From positions 124,001 to 188,000 of the forward strand of contig JAPLFJ010000037.1 in assembly GCA_026390735.1 (NCBI GenBank): a stretch of 64,000 nt of DNA. The letters run 5' to 3'. Shown here one piece after another: positions 43,762-54,131 of this stretch. Numbering within the stretch: the stretch's first letter is position 1; every line of letters begins with the position of its first letter. The position numbers and the translations under genes were made by a program. Source of the DNA: Ignavibacteriota bacterium (GTDB taxonomy: Bacteria; Bacteroidota; Ignavibacteria; Tepidaquicellales; Tepidaquicellaceae). The notes under the pieces are model-generated. The model saw only the letters and a program-made list of their open reading frames with translations, was not told the DNA's origin and searched no databases.

Positions 43762-44263
43762 ATTCCGGTAATGAGTCCTGTTTGTTTTAAAAATTTAAAA
43801 TATAAGAACCTTGCCTCATACATACTTATCAAAATAAAGTATCCTGTGATAAATAAAAACATATAAACCAGTATAGTACAAGTTCCTCTCACCGGCTTAT
43901 ATTATACAAAAGTAATTAAAATATCTTTAAGAATATATTTTAAAAAATAGTATTCCAATAAGCAGGATAAATGAAATTACAGGGATTATAGATAAGCGAT
44001 AGTATAAGAGGATGAAATATATTCCCTCAATTGATATGAAAATTAAATGTCACTTTAATGGTCATACTATCATCCTATACCATGACTATTTTCAATTATT
44101 AATAATTTGCAATAATCGAGTCATAAACATGATATATTATGCTTATGTAAATTCGCACAATAATCTGCCTAAAACATCAAAATGGAATAGAATATTAAGT
44201 TTAATTAACGTAAATTGTCACAATTATAAATTTATAATCATAGAAAATATTACTTTTTTGAAT
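43762..44263. other. AT-rich divergent intergenic region
   Basis: About 500 bp separate ftsX (minus) from the envelope cluster (plus). An open frame runs upstream of 44264 from an ATG at 44012, but its 84 codons (many Ile, Asn, His, Cys) do not resemble protein and would bury the signal peptide. No palindrome, sigma-54-type promoter or tandem array was seen. Confidence 0.55.
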
Positions 44264-46306
44264 ATGCGAATTAAAAGCATAAGAAGGATTGTTATCTCCT
44301 TTTTATTTGTAACTATTGTAGGGTCTTTGACCTTACTTAGTTTGAACACTCTCCAAACAAAGCCTAATGATGATATCAACAACAAATATACTAACGTTGG
44401 TAACATACAGTTGACAGTAACAAATTACGGTACGATAGGTAAAGGGTATTGCGGTTCACAGCCCTCCTGTATGTATCCGGCAGGTTCGGGAATTGAAAAT
44501 CTCTGGCTTGGCGGCCTTTGGGTTGGCGGTGCAAAAGATGGACAGACATACGTTACTACAGGTGCCGTTGACGTGGCAAATCCGAATAAAGTTGAAGGTT
44601 TTGAGTTTACAAACAATCCAGGTTCTGTTATCACAGAAAGATCATCTTTAATTACTTCTCCGTTTTATGACCCAAAAGCAGTTTCTCATCAGGATTTTGT
44701 GTGTGAATTCGTTGACACCAGTCTGACAGGTATGGTTAACCATACTCCGATGGGTATCAAAGTAATACTGGAATCTTACACTTACAATTTAAACTTTGCT
44801 AACTCTTTCGTAATTCTTAATTACAAGATTGTAAATATTGGATACAACGGTAGTACTTCTCCGATTGACAGTATTTATGTCGGATTATGGAAAGATTGTG
44901 TCGTAAGAAACCTGAACATTACAAACGGTTGTAATCCCGGTACATCTTTTTTCTCAAAAGGTGCAACTGGTTATATTGATTCATTAAGAATGGAATATAC
45001 TTATGATAATAACGGCGACCCCGGATTTACGGACAACTATGTTGGCGTGAAATTGCTTGGTGCTTCACCAAGGTCTGCCAGCGAACCTATTAAATCACAT
45101 TTTACAATCTGGAACTATAAAGGGGTTGATCCGATTTATTTTATGCCTGTAGATGATATAGCAAAATATAGTAAACTAAAAGGCTTCCTGGCTCCTGGTG
45201 TTATCATTGATACTAATCGAATTAATTATTTACGGTTAAATCCATCAAACAGAGTATCTCTTATTTCTTATGGTCCTTACAAAAACACTAACGGAAGTCC
45301 GTTCACTTTAAGATACCAGCAGGATACACTTAATACGGTATATACAGTTGTGTGTGCCAAGAAAAACGGTACAGACCCAGCAAAATTCGATACAGATTTC
45401 CAGAGACAATTATTATATAAAAATGCCGGATGGGCACAAAGGTCTTATGATAACGGATATAAACTTCCTTCACCTCCTGATATTCCTGTCACAAGGACTC
45501 AGATTGAAGATAATAAGGTAACTATCTGGTGGTCTAATAACGGCGAAAACTCTGTTGACCCGATATCCGGTAAGACTGATTTTGAAGGATATAGATTATA
45601 CAGAACTAACACAGGTGCAGATCTGACTTCTAATTTCAACCTTGAAACATCGTTAAAATTAATAGGTGACTTTGATTCATGCTGTAATGCTTATTCGAAC
45701 AATACAGGTTTTAAATTTATTAAATATAGCGATACTGAACCAAAAATGTTTGCAGGCGATACTAACAAATACTGGTACAGATATGAATTCCCGAGCCAGC
45801 TTAACGGCTTCCAGTATATTTATGCTTTAACTGCTTATGACAAAGGTGACCCGTCACAGGGCCTTGAATCACTGGAAAGCAGTCAGCTAGCTAATGTTAA
45901 AAGAGTAATTGTAGGTACAACTGCAAAAGATAATTCCAGTTCTGAAATTGGTGTATACCCGAATCCTTATTATGGAAGTGCCATATGGGATGGGACAGGA
46001 ATTCAGAAAGAAGTATTAAGAAAGATATATTTCTACAATCTTCCTTCTAAATGTGACATCTCAATCTGGTCTTTATCAGGAGACTTGGTGAGGAAATTAA
46101 ACCATGATGCATCTACATACAATGGTAACGATATAAAATGGTTTAAAACTTTCTCTGATGGTACTCAGAAGTTTGCGGGTGGTGAGCACGCCTGGGATTT
46201 AATCACTAAAGATAATCAGGCAATCGCGACAGGTCTTTATCTTTTCACAGTAAAAGATGCCTCAACAGGTGATGTTAAAAAAGGAAAATTTTTAATCGTA
46301 AAATAA
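44264..46306 (+). CDS. Secreted protein with FlgD-like/T9SS-type C-terminal domain
   Basis: The start is set at the ATG at 44264 because MRIKSIRRIVISFLFVTIVG is a clear signal peptide; the product is then 680 residues. The body has GIENLWLGGLWVGGAKDGQTYV and SLITSPFYDPKAVSHQDFVCEF, stretches typical of large uncharacterised secreted proteins of this bacterial group. A C-terminal FlgD-Ig-like domain follows (GVYPNPYYGSAIWDG, ISIWSLSGDLVRKL, EHAWDLITKDNQAIATGLYLF). The NPY signature and the last strand KKGKFLIVK fit a T9SS sorting domain variant. It opens an envelope gene cluster that runs to 59.4 kb. Function unknown. Confidence 0.75.
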   Translation: MRIKSIRRIVISFLFVTIVGSLTLLSLNTLQTKPNDDINNKYTNVGNIQLTVTNYGTIGKGYCGSQPSCMYPAGSGIENLWLGGLWVGGAKDGQTYVTTGAVDVANPNKVEGFEFTNNPGSVITERSSLITSPFYDPKAVSHQDFVCEFVDTSLTGMVNHTPMGIKVILESYTYNLNFANSFVILNYKIVNIGYNGSTSPIDSIYVGLWKDCVVRNLNITNGCNPGTSFFSKGATGYIDSLRMEYTYDNNGDPGFTDNYVGVKLLGASPRSASEPIKSHFTIWNYKGVDPIYFMPVDDIAKYSKLKGFLAPGVIIDTNRINYLRLNPSNRVSLISYGPYKNTNGSPFTLRYQQDTLNTVYTVVCAKKNGTDPAKFDTDFQRQLLYKNAGWAQRSYDNGYKLPSPPDIPVTRTQIEDNKVTIWWSNNGENSVDPISGKTDFEGYRLYRTNTGADLTSNFNLETSLKLIGDFDSCCNAYSNNTGFKFIKYSDTEPKMFAGDTNKYWYRYEFPSQLNGFQYIYALTAYDKGDPSQGLESLESSQLANVKRVIVGTTAKDNSSSEIGVYPNPYYGSAIWDGTGIQKEVLRKIYFYNLPSKCDISIWSLSGDLVRKLNHDASTYNGNDIKWFKTFSDGTQKFAGGEHAWDLITKDNQAIATGLYLFTVKDASTGDVKKGKFLIVK

Positions 46307-46337
46307 TTAACAAACTATAATTAAATAATAATCTATT

Positions 46338-48623
46338 ATGAAGAAATTAAAATACTTAACATTAATAGTAATATTTGCAGCGTTCTCTTATGTGGTAGTT
46401 GCAAACATTATGACATGGCATAATGTCAGCTTAATGCAGATTGAAACAGTACCAAACGATTCGCTCGTTGTGGGAAAAGACTGGTCCCCTATGATTGGAG
46501 ATTCGGTCCAGTTTACGTGCAGAGTCGTTGCGCCTCCTCAGGTTATGGTAAATGGTGTATACAAAACATTATTAAGAGCAACGAACAGCTGGACCTGTTA
46601 TGCTCAGGATACTTCAAACAGCTTTTATGGTGGTATAGTTATAAGACAGGGTTCAAGGTTTACGAACACATTCCTGCAGAATGTTGATACAGGTAATATT
46701 ATAACCGTAAAGGGTATAGTTCAGGAATTCTGGTCAACTTCGGTTCTTAATCTTGACAGAACAAAATCAGGTTATTTAACTCAGATTGCACTCGATGAAT
46801 CTGCAGCAATAACGATTAATTCTGTCGGTGGAAACAGACCTACTCCAAAATTAGTAAACATAACAGACTTTGCAGTTGGCGATTATCCGAATACGGGCGG
46901 TTCAATTAATTATGTAGGCGGTGAAAAATATGAAGGTATGTATGTTGAATTAAGAAACCTTACTGTCGGACCTGGTCTGGTAAACAGACAGCCTTTTAGT
47001 CTGGTCGATGCGAACGGTAACAGATTATACGTTAGAGATTATTCAAATTTCTTCTCAACATCTCCATCACCTGCGAGTGATACATTAAGACCATGGACAA
47101 TACCTGCACAGGGTACAATCGTTAATTACATAAAGGGTGTAATTATTAACTGTAACAATGAAGGTGTACTTGGTAATCAGTTACCGTATGTATTAATTCC
47201 GATTTATCCTAACGACTTAAGTTTAGGCGGAGTTCCTCCTCAGCTTTCAAGTCCCAATAAAACACCTGGTGTACCAACACCAACGGATAGTGTAAGCGTG
47301 ACTGTCACAGTCTCGAGCACAACTACTATTACAGGTGTTAACGTATTTTACAGAATTAATGGTGGTGCGTTCACAAGCAAGTTAATGCCTAATGTTGCAG
47401 GAAATATCTTTGCGGCAAAGTTACCACCAAGACCATTAAATGATCTTGTTGAATATTATTACAGTGCAAGCAATACCTCAGGATTAACAAGGTTATTACC
47501 TGCCGACACTTCGATTTCAAAATTATTCTACGTAGTAAAAGCAAACGATTCTTTATCAGTTCAGGATGTACAGTATTGTGTTAACAATGGCGGACATTCA
47601 GGTTATGAAAACGCATTGGTAAGAGGTATTGAAGGTATCGTCACGGCAGATACATCTGATTTTAAAAACTATTCCTGTACTTCCTGCCCAGGTGGACCCG
47701 TTACTGCTTCACCTAGGGTTATTATACAGAACGGAACAGGTGCATTTAGTGGTATCTGGATTAGTGGTCCTCCAACAGATAATTTAGTAAAAGGTCAAAG
47801 AGTAAGAGTGAAAGGTACGGTAACGTACACGTTCGGTGTCAACGCGATAATGACTTCCTCACCATCAGATGTTCAGGTGATATCTTCAGGTAATGCGCTG
47901 CCTCCTGCGGAAAATTTAACTGCTTCAGTTTTGGCGAACAGTAAATCAGGCGGTGACTTAACCATTAAGAGATGGGAAAGTGTACTAGTTAGAATTAATA
48001 CACCAATCAGAATAACCTGTGTTAATGCGAGCAGAGGTACTGCTTGTACTACAATACAGCCTTTAATAGATACAACATTCAGAAGAAACTTTGGTGAGTT
48101 TTTATTCATTGATAATTCTAATGTGGAATCAAGAGTAATGCTTCCTGGTGCAAACCATACTTACACAAATAAGTGGGATGGTGTAACATCTGGTAAAACT
48201 TTGCTCCATACAGGTGATTCTCTTTCATTTATGCAGGGTATCTTATATTATGCATACACAAATTATAAAGTATGTCCGAGAACTAACGCTGATTTTGGTG
48301 TTCATAAACCTGTTGGAATAAGTCCGATTAACAGTGGGGTTCCAACTTCATTTAAACTAAATCAGAATTTCCCGAATCCGTTTAATCCGACAACAAGAAT
48401 CAGTTTCTCTTTGCCGATGTTTGCAAAGGTTACTGTTAAGATCTATGATATTATGGGAAGGGAAGTTAGACAATTGGTAAATGAAAATATGAATGCAGGC
48501 AGCTTTATGATTGATTTTAACGGCTCTGACCTTGCAAGTGGTGTGTATTTTGTGCGTTTAACTGCCGATGGCACTAAGGGCATGAGATTTGCAGATACTA
48601 AAAAAATGTTGTTAATAAAATAA
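46338..48623 (+). CDS. Secreted protein with OB-fold-like domains and T9SS sorting domain
   Basis: The 761-residue product has a signal peptide (about 1-22), two OB-fold-like segments (about 50-150 with VKGIVQEFWSTSVLNL; about 420-520 with ALVRGIEGIVTADTSDF and VKGQRVRVKGTVTYTFG), an intervening Fn3-like part (about 310-400) and a type A T9SS domain from NFPNPFNPTTRISFSLP to MRFADTKKMLL. The OB-like segments resemble those at the start of the phospholipase-D-like protein at 57062. It follows the preceding gene by 31 bp and ends at a strong hairpin. Binding of nucleic acid or sugars is possible but unproven. Confidence 0.8.
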   Translation: MKKLKYLTLIVIFAAFSYVVVANIMTWHNVSLMQIETVPNDSLVVGKDWSPMIGDSVQFTCRVVAPPQVMVNGVYKTLLRATNSWTCYAQDTSNSFYGGIVIRQGSRFTNTFLQNVDTGNIITVKGIVQEFWSTSVLNLDRTKSGYLTQIALDESAAITINSVGGNRPTPKLVNITDFAVGDYPNTGGSINYVGGEKYEGMYVELRNLTVGPGLVNRQPFSLVDANGNRLYVRDYSNFFSTSPSPASDTLRPWTIPAQGTIVNYIKGVIINCNNEGVLGNQLPYVLIPIYPNDLSLGGVPPQLSSPNKTPGVPTPTDSVSVTVTVSSTTTITGVNVFYRINGGAFTSKLMPNVAGNIFAAKLPPRPLNDLVEYYYSASNTSGLTRLLPADTSISKLFYVVKANDSLSVQDVQYCVNNGGHSGYENALVRGIEGIVTADTSDFKNYSCTSCPGGPVTASPRVIIQNGTGAFSGIWISGPPTDNLVKGQRVRVKGTVTYTFGVNAIMTSSPSDVQVISSGNALPPAENLTASVLANSKSGGDLTIKRWESVLVRINTPIRITCVNASRGTACTTIQPLIDTTFRRNFGEFLFIDNSNVESRVMLPGANHTYTNKWDGVTSGKTLLHTGDSLSFMQGILYYAYTNYKVCPRTNADFGVHKPVGISPINSGVPTSFKLNQNFPNPFNPTTRISFSLPMFAKVTVKIYDIMGREVRQLVNENMNAGSFMIDFNGSDLASGVYFVRLTADGTKGMRFADTKKMLLIK

Positions 48624-48633
48624 TTATAATACA

Positions 48634-48664
48634 CCCCGTTACGGAATTATGTTTCGTAACGGGG
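48634..48664 (+). terminator. Hairpin after the first two envelope genes
   Basis: CCCCGTTACG pairs perfectly with CGTAACGGGG around an 11-nt loop, followed by CGTTTATG. The T tract is weak, so termination may be partial and allow read-through to 48791. Confidence 0.7.
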
Positions 48665-48790
48665 CGTTTATGTGTATTAGGGTAGTCGTGAAACCGGGTC
48701 TCTTTAATGTTTTTGATTATAGCTCACTTTTTTGCGATAAATTAAGTAATACGTAAATTTGATTTTAAGAAGAAATTATATCATAATAAA

Positions 48791-50176
48791 ATGATTAAAT
48801 ATTTTAGTGCGTTAATATTATTCGTTATGGGGTTTGTTTATCTCGCATCTTGCAGCGACCCTATCACTGTTCCTAAGAGTATTATAACGCCAAATACTTT
48901 TCTGTCGGTTTTCTCAATGCCGGGGGATACTGTTGCACCGGGTAAAACAGTTAAAAAGATTTCCTGGTGGGGAGACAGCCCTGCTGGTATAGTTGTAGGA
49001 TTCAGAATTTCTTTTGATTCTTTAAACTGGGCTTATACTACAAAAAATGACAGTACGTTTATATTCTCTATAGCGGGTCAGGATAGTTTATTCAAGATGT
49101 GGGTCGCCTCTGTCGATGATAAAGGAAATATTGATCCGACACCGGCTTCAAACCTGTATCCTGTTGTTAACAGTGCCCCGTCAATGATTTTTGACCCATC
49201 GGTTAGTTTACCCGATACTATTTTTCCTGTTGCTACTTTAAAATGGATTGGTACAGACCCAGACGGCGATATAACGATTTCTAAATACTGGTATTCTATA
49301 AATGATACTCTGCACTTTAAACCTCTTCCGGGGATGATTAATATAATGACTCTGACTAAAGATAGTGGTCTTGTAGCGGGTAATACCTGTGTTTATATGA
49401 AAGCGGAAGATAATGCACGTGCTTTCAGTAACATTGTCAGAATGCCTCAGGATAGTACTAAGTATTTTAAAGTTAAGAATGTAACGTCAAAGATACTTCT
49501 TATTAAAGATATGCCTGTAAGTGAGTTCAGTGCGGCCGAGTCTTACTTTGGTTCTGTAATGGATACAATTCATTATGATGTACTCGATATTAAATCCAAC
49601 AACGGAAGTTTAATCCCGAAGATTATTAACCCGATGTTTGTTGAAACACTGAAGTTGTTTAAGATTGTAATGTGGATTGGCAACAGAAACGGTGGTGGTT
49701 TTCCTGAAAACGATCCGAACCTGAATCTCGCTCAGAACTCGTTGCCTTACTTTATTAATTCGGGCGGTAAAGTTCTCTGGTCATCTGGTTTCCCGAACGT
49801 TTCAGTCGTTCAGGGTTCTTTGTTTAATTTTGCGCCTATCGATAGTATTAAAACAACGTGTACAGTTCAGATTCTCCTGCCTGGAGATTCAACGTATTGT
49901 GTATCCGATAATACTATCCCGAAACTTAACACAAATTTCTTTATTGCAGGGACAAAAGGATTCTATCCTTCACCTGGTGTAAAAACAATCTATCAGTTAT
50001 TGCCAAGAACAAACTGTTCGAACGATACAATAACTATCGGAATAAAGAATACTGTCAGTAATCCGAATATTGTGTTTATGCTAATGCCGATTTATTATCT
50101 GAATGGTAATGTGAATGCATCAAAAGCATTTATCAGGCAGACTTTGATAACAGATTTTGGGTATGGCTCATTCTGA
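48791..50176 (+). CDS. Lipoprotein with Fn3-like domains
   Basis: The 461-residue protein starts MIKYFSALILFVMGFVYLAS followed by C21, a signal peptidase II lipobox. The mature part includes Ig/Fn3-like segments (KKISWWGDSPAGIVVGFRIS; LKWIGTDPDGDITISKYWYS) and a C-terminal domain (about 235-460) starting SKILLIKDMPVSEFSAAESYF, which could be a ThuA/glutamine-amidotransferase-like fold, though no catalytic motif is clear. It lies 53 bp before the TonB-dependent receptor gene, so it may be its surface partner, as SusD-type lipoproteins are, but it is not a SusD homologue. Confidence 0.7.
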   Translation: MIKYFSALILFVMGFVYLASCSDPITVPKSIITPNTFLSVFSMPGDTVAPGKTVKKISWWGDSPAGIVVGFRISFDSLNWAYTTKNDSTFIFSIAGQDSLFKMWVASVDDKGNIDPTPASNLYPVVNSAPSMIFDPSVSLPDTIFPVATLKWIGTDPDGDITISKYWYSINDTLHFKPLPGMINIMTLTKDSGLVAGNTCVYMKAEDNARAFSNIVRMPQDSTKYFKVKNVTSKILLIKDMPVSEFSAAESYFGSVMDTIHYDVLDIKSNNGSLIPKIINPMFVETLKLFKIVMWIGNRNGGGFPENDPNLNLAQNSLPYFINSGGKVLWSSGFPNVSVVQGSLFNFAPIDSIKTTCTVQILLPGDSTYCVSDNTIPKLNTNFFIAGTKGFYPSPGVKTIYQLLPRTNCSNDTITIGIKNTVSNPNIVFMLMPIYYLNGNVNASKAFIRQTLITDFGYGSF

Positions 50177-50229
50177 TAAGTATAATAGCTTTTGAAAACA
50201 AGAAAATTAAAAGATTATAATATAGTTAT

Positions 50230-53067
50230 ATGAGAAAAATTTTACTGGTGTTGCTGATGTTTATTTCAGCAGGCGTTACATTTGCTCAGGCCCCAACCGG
50301 TTCCTTGTATGGAGTAGTTAAGGATTCGTCCGGAGGACCTATTGAGGGTGTTACGCTTAAATTAAAAGGTTCTTATTTCGGTGCTGTAACTGATTTAGAC
50401 GGAAAGTACAATATTGAAAATCTACCTGCTGGTTCTTATACTTTGCAGGTCGCTTACATTGGTTTTAAAACTGTTGAATATACTAACGTTAAGGTGGCGG
50501 AAGAAGAAAAGAAAGAAATGAATATACTGTTGAAGATTACTTCTTTTACTGTTGATCAGGAAATTGTTGTTGTTGGAGACAGACCTTTGCTGGATATTGA
50601 ACAGACATCGAGTTCTCATATACTTTCCAGTGATGATATGTCTAAATCTATTGTAACTGATATTAAGGATATTGTTACTCAGCAGGCAGGTATTGTGAAA
50701 GAGAATGATGAAATTTATATCAGAGGTGGCAGAAGTTATGAAAACTCGTTCTTACTGGATGGTGTATCTGTTCAGGATCCTTTATCAGGAACAGGTTTTG
50801 GAATGCAGTTATCTGCTAATTCACTTGAAGAAGTTGAAGTTATTACTGGTGGTTATAATGCTGAATATGGTCAGGCAACTAGTGGTGTTATTAATGCAAG
50901 AACAAAAGAGGGAAGATGGAGTGAATATAATTTCTTCCTTTCATATGCACGCGACAATTTAGGTATGAATAAGAATGACGGTACGAGTTTTAATACTGAT
51001 ATTCTTGAGTTCAACCTTGGTGGCCCTGAACCAATAACGAAATATCTGTTTAAAGTACTTAAAATAAAATCACCGGGTGAAATTACTTTCTTTGGTAATT
51101 TCTTTATGGGACTTTCGGATGGATTTTATGTAAACAGACTGAAATCAGAGGGAAATTATACTGGTATCGAAGGAAAAGCTAATCAACTGTATTCCTCAAC
51201 TTTTGGAGGAACAAGATTTGCACCCAGACAGGATAATAACTGGTACTGGTTGGGAAAATTAACATGGAAGTTTACTCCCCAGACAAAACTATCGTATTCT
51301 TTTAACCAATCTGTGGCCATTAATCAGAGTTCTACTTCATTACAGAATAATCTTGAGTACGTTGAACCGTCACCGGGATATCAGTACAACTTTCAGGATA
51401 TCTTAGATAATGCAAATACATATACGTCACAGTCAATGATTCATACTCTGACATGGACTCAGACAACCAGCCCGAAGTCATACTATGAGATTAAATTAAG
51501 CAGATTCTTTACAAATCTCAGAGTTGATGCAAACGGTACAAACTGGGATAATTATAAAGAGCCACTTGATATCGTCAAACCTCCGTTCCAGTATTATTAT
51601 ATTGATTCAACACATACAGGTATTATTCCGGGTAACGGATTCTACGATGTTGGTAACCCTTATACTTGGCACGATCACTACGTGGTTGAATATTCTGTTA
51701 AAGCAAACTTTACAAATAATTTTACTCCAAAGAGCAAACTCAAGGCAGGTATTGAAACAAGTTTTCAGGAAATGCAATTGATTGATATTTATCAGCCTTG
51801 GATTAAACCTATGGGTTTGAATAATGACGTATACAATGTTAATCCTGCATTCGGAGCAGCCTACGCTCAGCATTCACTTCAGTACAAAGGTATGATTTTA
51901 AATTATGGATTAAGGTTTGATTACTGGTTCCCGGGTAAGCTTGTTGATGATGCTGTAACTAATCCTGCAATTGTAACTATACCTGATGAGATAAGAAAGA
52001 AGTATGCCGACGATACTTATACAATGTTCGGAAGACACTGGAAAGGTAGACTTTCACCCCGTGTTGGTATTTCGCATCCTATAACAGCTAATCAGACTTT
52101 GTTTTTCTCATATGGACAATTTTCAAAGAGACCAAACCCACAGTTTGTTTATGCTAAACTTAACCCTCAGTCTGCACAATCAACTTATCAGAAATTCGGT
52201 AATCCTGATTTGAACCCGGAGACAACAGTTTCGTATGAATTAGGTGTGCGTAATCAGTTCACCAGTGATGATGTACTCACAATAACGGCGTATTATAAAA
52301 ATATTTATGACTATGTTGCTACAAGGAATATTATCATAAACAGCGGAAGGTATATCGGGAAATCTTATATTAGTTATTTCAACCAGGACTATGCCAGAAC
52401 AAGAGGCGTGGAGTTTGAATATAAGAAGAGGATAGGCAGATGGTTTAACGGAACATTTAACTTCACTTATTCAGTTGCAACAGGTAAGAGTTCTTCTTCT
52501 GATCAGGGTTATTTAGTTGCAACTACAGGCGCAAGTGAAACAATATCTGAAAATTTCCTTGCCTGGGACAGACCATTTACCGGAAGTGCTAATTTGTTTT
52601 TCTCTCTCGAAAAGGGAAGAGGAATATTTGGATTTGGAAAGAACATACTTGATGATATGAATTTAAAAACAAGAATATTCTTCCAGTCGGGTAAAAGATA
52701 CACTCCTCAGATTTTAACGGGATATCTTGAAAACGGCAGACCGGAATATACTCCGAATTATGATAATGTTTATGGTAATGTTGGTGCGAGTTGGTTTTAT
52801 GTAGATATGGACATTGATAAGTACATTAAGATTTATAACATTGATCTGGTAATAAATATTTCTATAAAGAATTTATTTAATAATTTGAATTCAGCAATTA
52901 TTAATCCTATTACAGGAAGAGCTTATGAATATGGAGACCCAACCCCTAATGGCTGGAATGACCCAAAGTATCCGGATTTGCAGTATCCGATTTCTCCATA
53001 CCCGGACAATCCTGCCAGGTATTTGAATCCAAGGCAGATCAAGTTCGGTATAACGCTTAAATTATAA
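50230..53067 (+). CDS. TonB-dependent outer-membrane receptor with CarboxypepD-like N-terminal domain
   Basis: The 945-residue protein imports an unknown large ligand across the outer membrane or signals. It has a signal peptide (about 1-20), a carboxypeptidase-D-regulatory-like domain (GSLYGVVKDSSGGPIEGVTL, GKYNIENLPAGSYTLQVAYI), a plug domain with VKENDEIYIRGGRSYENSFL, EEVEVITGGYNAEYGQATSG and INARTKEG, then a 22-strand-type barrel ending IKFGITLKL with an aromatic-poor last strand. It is between a lipoprotein and a PorV-like gene, 8 bp before the latter. The ligand cannot be told. Confidence 0.9.
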   Translation: MRKILLVLLMFISAGVTFAQAPTGSLYGVVKDSSGGPIEGVTLKLKGSYFGAVTDLDGKYNIENLPAGSYTLQVAYIGFKTVEYTNVKVAEEEKKEMNILLKITSFTVDQEIVVVGDRPLLDIEQTSSSHILSSDDMSKSIVTDIKDIVTQQAGIVKENDEIYIRGGRSYENSFLLDGVSVQDPLSGTGFGMQLSANSLEEVEVITGGYNAEYGQATSGVINARTKEGRWSEYNFFLSYARDNLGMNKNDGTSFNTDILEFNLGGPEPITKYLFKVLKIKSPGEITFFGNFFMGLSDGFYVNRLKSEGNYTGIEGKANQLYSSTFGGTRFAPRQDNNWYWLGKLTWKFTPQTKLSYSFNQSVAINQSSTSLQNNLEYVEPSPGYQYNFQDILDNANTYTSQSMIHTLTWTQTTSPKSYYEIKLSRFFTNLRVDANGTNWDNYKEPLDIVKPPFQYYYIDSTHTGIIPGNGFYDVGNPYTWHDHYVVEYSVKANFTNNFTPKSKLKAGIETSFQEMQLIDIYQPWIKPMGLNNDVYNVNPAFGAAYAQHSLQYKGMILNYGLRFDYWFPGKLVDDAVTNPAIVTIPDEIRKKYADDTYTMFGRHWKGRLSPRVGISHPITANQTLFFSYGQFSKRPNPQFVYAKLNPQSAQSTYQKFGNPDLNPETTVSYELGVRNQFTSDDVLTITAYYKNIYDYVATRNIIINSGRYIGKSYISYFNQDYARTRGVEFEYKKRIGRWFNGTFNFTYSVATGKSSSSDQGYLVATTGASETISENFLAWDRPFTGSANLFFSLEKGRGIFGFGKNILDDMNLKTRIFFQSGKRYTPQILTGYLENGRPEYTPNYDNVYGNVGASWFYVDMDIDKYIKIYNIDLVINISIKNLFNNLNSAIINPITGRAYEYGDPTPNGWNDPKYPDLQYPISPYPDNPARYLNPRQIKFGITLKL

Positions 53068-53075
53068 AATTAAAA

Positions 53076-54107
53076 GTGAAAAAGTTTATAATGGTATATA
53101 AATTGAATAAATATAATATAGTAAAAGTGCTTGTTGTAGGAACTTTGTTCTTTCTTGCAAACACTATGTATGCTCAGCTGATACCTAATCTTGGTGGACA
53201 AAGAACGGGTACCTCATCTTTTCAGTTCTTAAAAATTGGAACAGATGCAAGAGGCACTGGTATGGGTGAAACATTCGTTGCGGTTTCTGATGATATTTCT
53301 TCATTGAATTATAACCCTGCAGGTTTAGTGCTCTCCAATGAAAACGGTGTAACTTTTACACATACACAATGGTTCGTTGATACGAGAATTGAGAATGTTG
53401 GAGGTGTTTACCATTTTGGAAGTAATGCACTTGGCTTAAATGTTACTTCTCTGAGGACTGAAGATATGAAAGTAACTACAGAATTTCAGCAGCAGGGAAC
53501 AGGTGATTATTTCCGGTTTTCAGATTTAGCCGTCGGTCTGACTTTTGCAAGGAAAATGACAGATCAGTTTTCATTCGGTGCAACAGTAAGGTACGTGGAA
53601 GAAGTCCTTGGCGCACTTAAAATGAGGACGGTGGTCGGTGACCTTGCTACTTATTATAAAACTGGTTTGGGGACATCACGTTTTGCAGTTATGATTTGTA
53701 ATTTCGGTGGGCAGGCATCTCCGTCAGGAAGTGTTGATTTAATCGGCGGCAGGACTGCTAATAATTTCCAGAGTTTTCCGCCTCCTACAGTGTTCAGGGT
53801 TGGATTTGCTTTTGAACCGTGGATGAATGAAAAAAACAGACTGACTACAAGTATTCAGCTTAACAGCCCGAATGATAATGCGGAAAACTTCAGCCTTGGT
53901 GCTGAGTATGCTTACAAGGATTTTCTTTATGTTCGCGGCGGCTATAAATTTAATGTCGATGCCGAAACATTCTCTGCTGGTGCAGGTGTAAAATTCCCGA
54001 TTTCATTCTCAAAAGCAATTCTGGATTATTCAATTGCTAATTATAAAGAACTCGGTTTTGCTCACAGAATTTCATTAAGTTTGTTATTACCCAATAAAAG
54101 TAAATAA
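53076..54107 (+). CDS. PorV/PorQ-family outer-membrane protein
   Basis: The 343-residue protein belongs to the UPF0164/PorV-PorQ group of outer-membrane beta barrels. PorV is the T9SS shuttle that carries cargo from the translocon to the attachment complex. Signature stretches are FLKIGTDARGTGMGETFVAVSDDISSLNYNPAGL after the signal peptide (written here as two adjoining segments, FLKIGTDARGTGMGETF and VAVSDDISSLNYNPAGL) and GAEYAYKDFLYVRGGYKF. The GTG at 53076 or the ATG at 53091 may be the start; the latter gives a more usual signal peptide (MVYKLNKYNIVKVLVVGTLF). Whether it is PorV itself or a paralogue serving this cluster is open. Confidence 0.82.
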   Translation: MKKFIMVYKLNKYNIVKVLVVGTLFFLANTMYAQLIPNLGGQRTGTSSFQFLKIGTDARGTGMGETFVAVSDDISSLNYNPAGLVLSNENGVTFTHTQWFVDTRIENVGGVYHFGSNALGLNVTSLRTEDMKVTTEFQQQGTGDYFRFSDLAVGLTFARKMTDQFSFGATVRYVEEVLGALKMRTVVGDLATYYKTGLGTSRFAVMICNFGGQASPSGSVDLIGGRTANNFQSFPPPTVFRVGFAFEPWMNEKNRLTTSIQLNSPNDNAENFSLGAEYAYKDFLYVRGGYKFNVDAETFSAGAGVKFPISFSKAILDYSIANYKELGFAHRISLSLLLPNKSK

Positions 54108-54131
54108 GTTTATTAATATAAAATATTAATT

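Noticed and set aside
44012-44263. N-terminal extension of the secreted protein at 44264
   Set aside because: The extra 84 codons have odd composition and would place the clear signal peptide MRIKSIRRIVISFLF in the interior.
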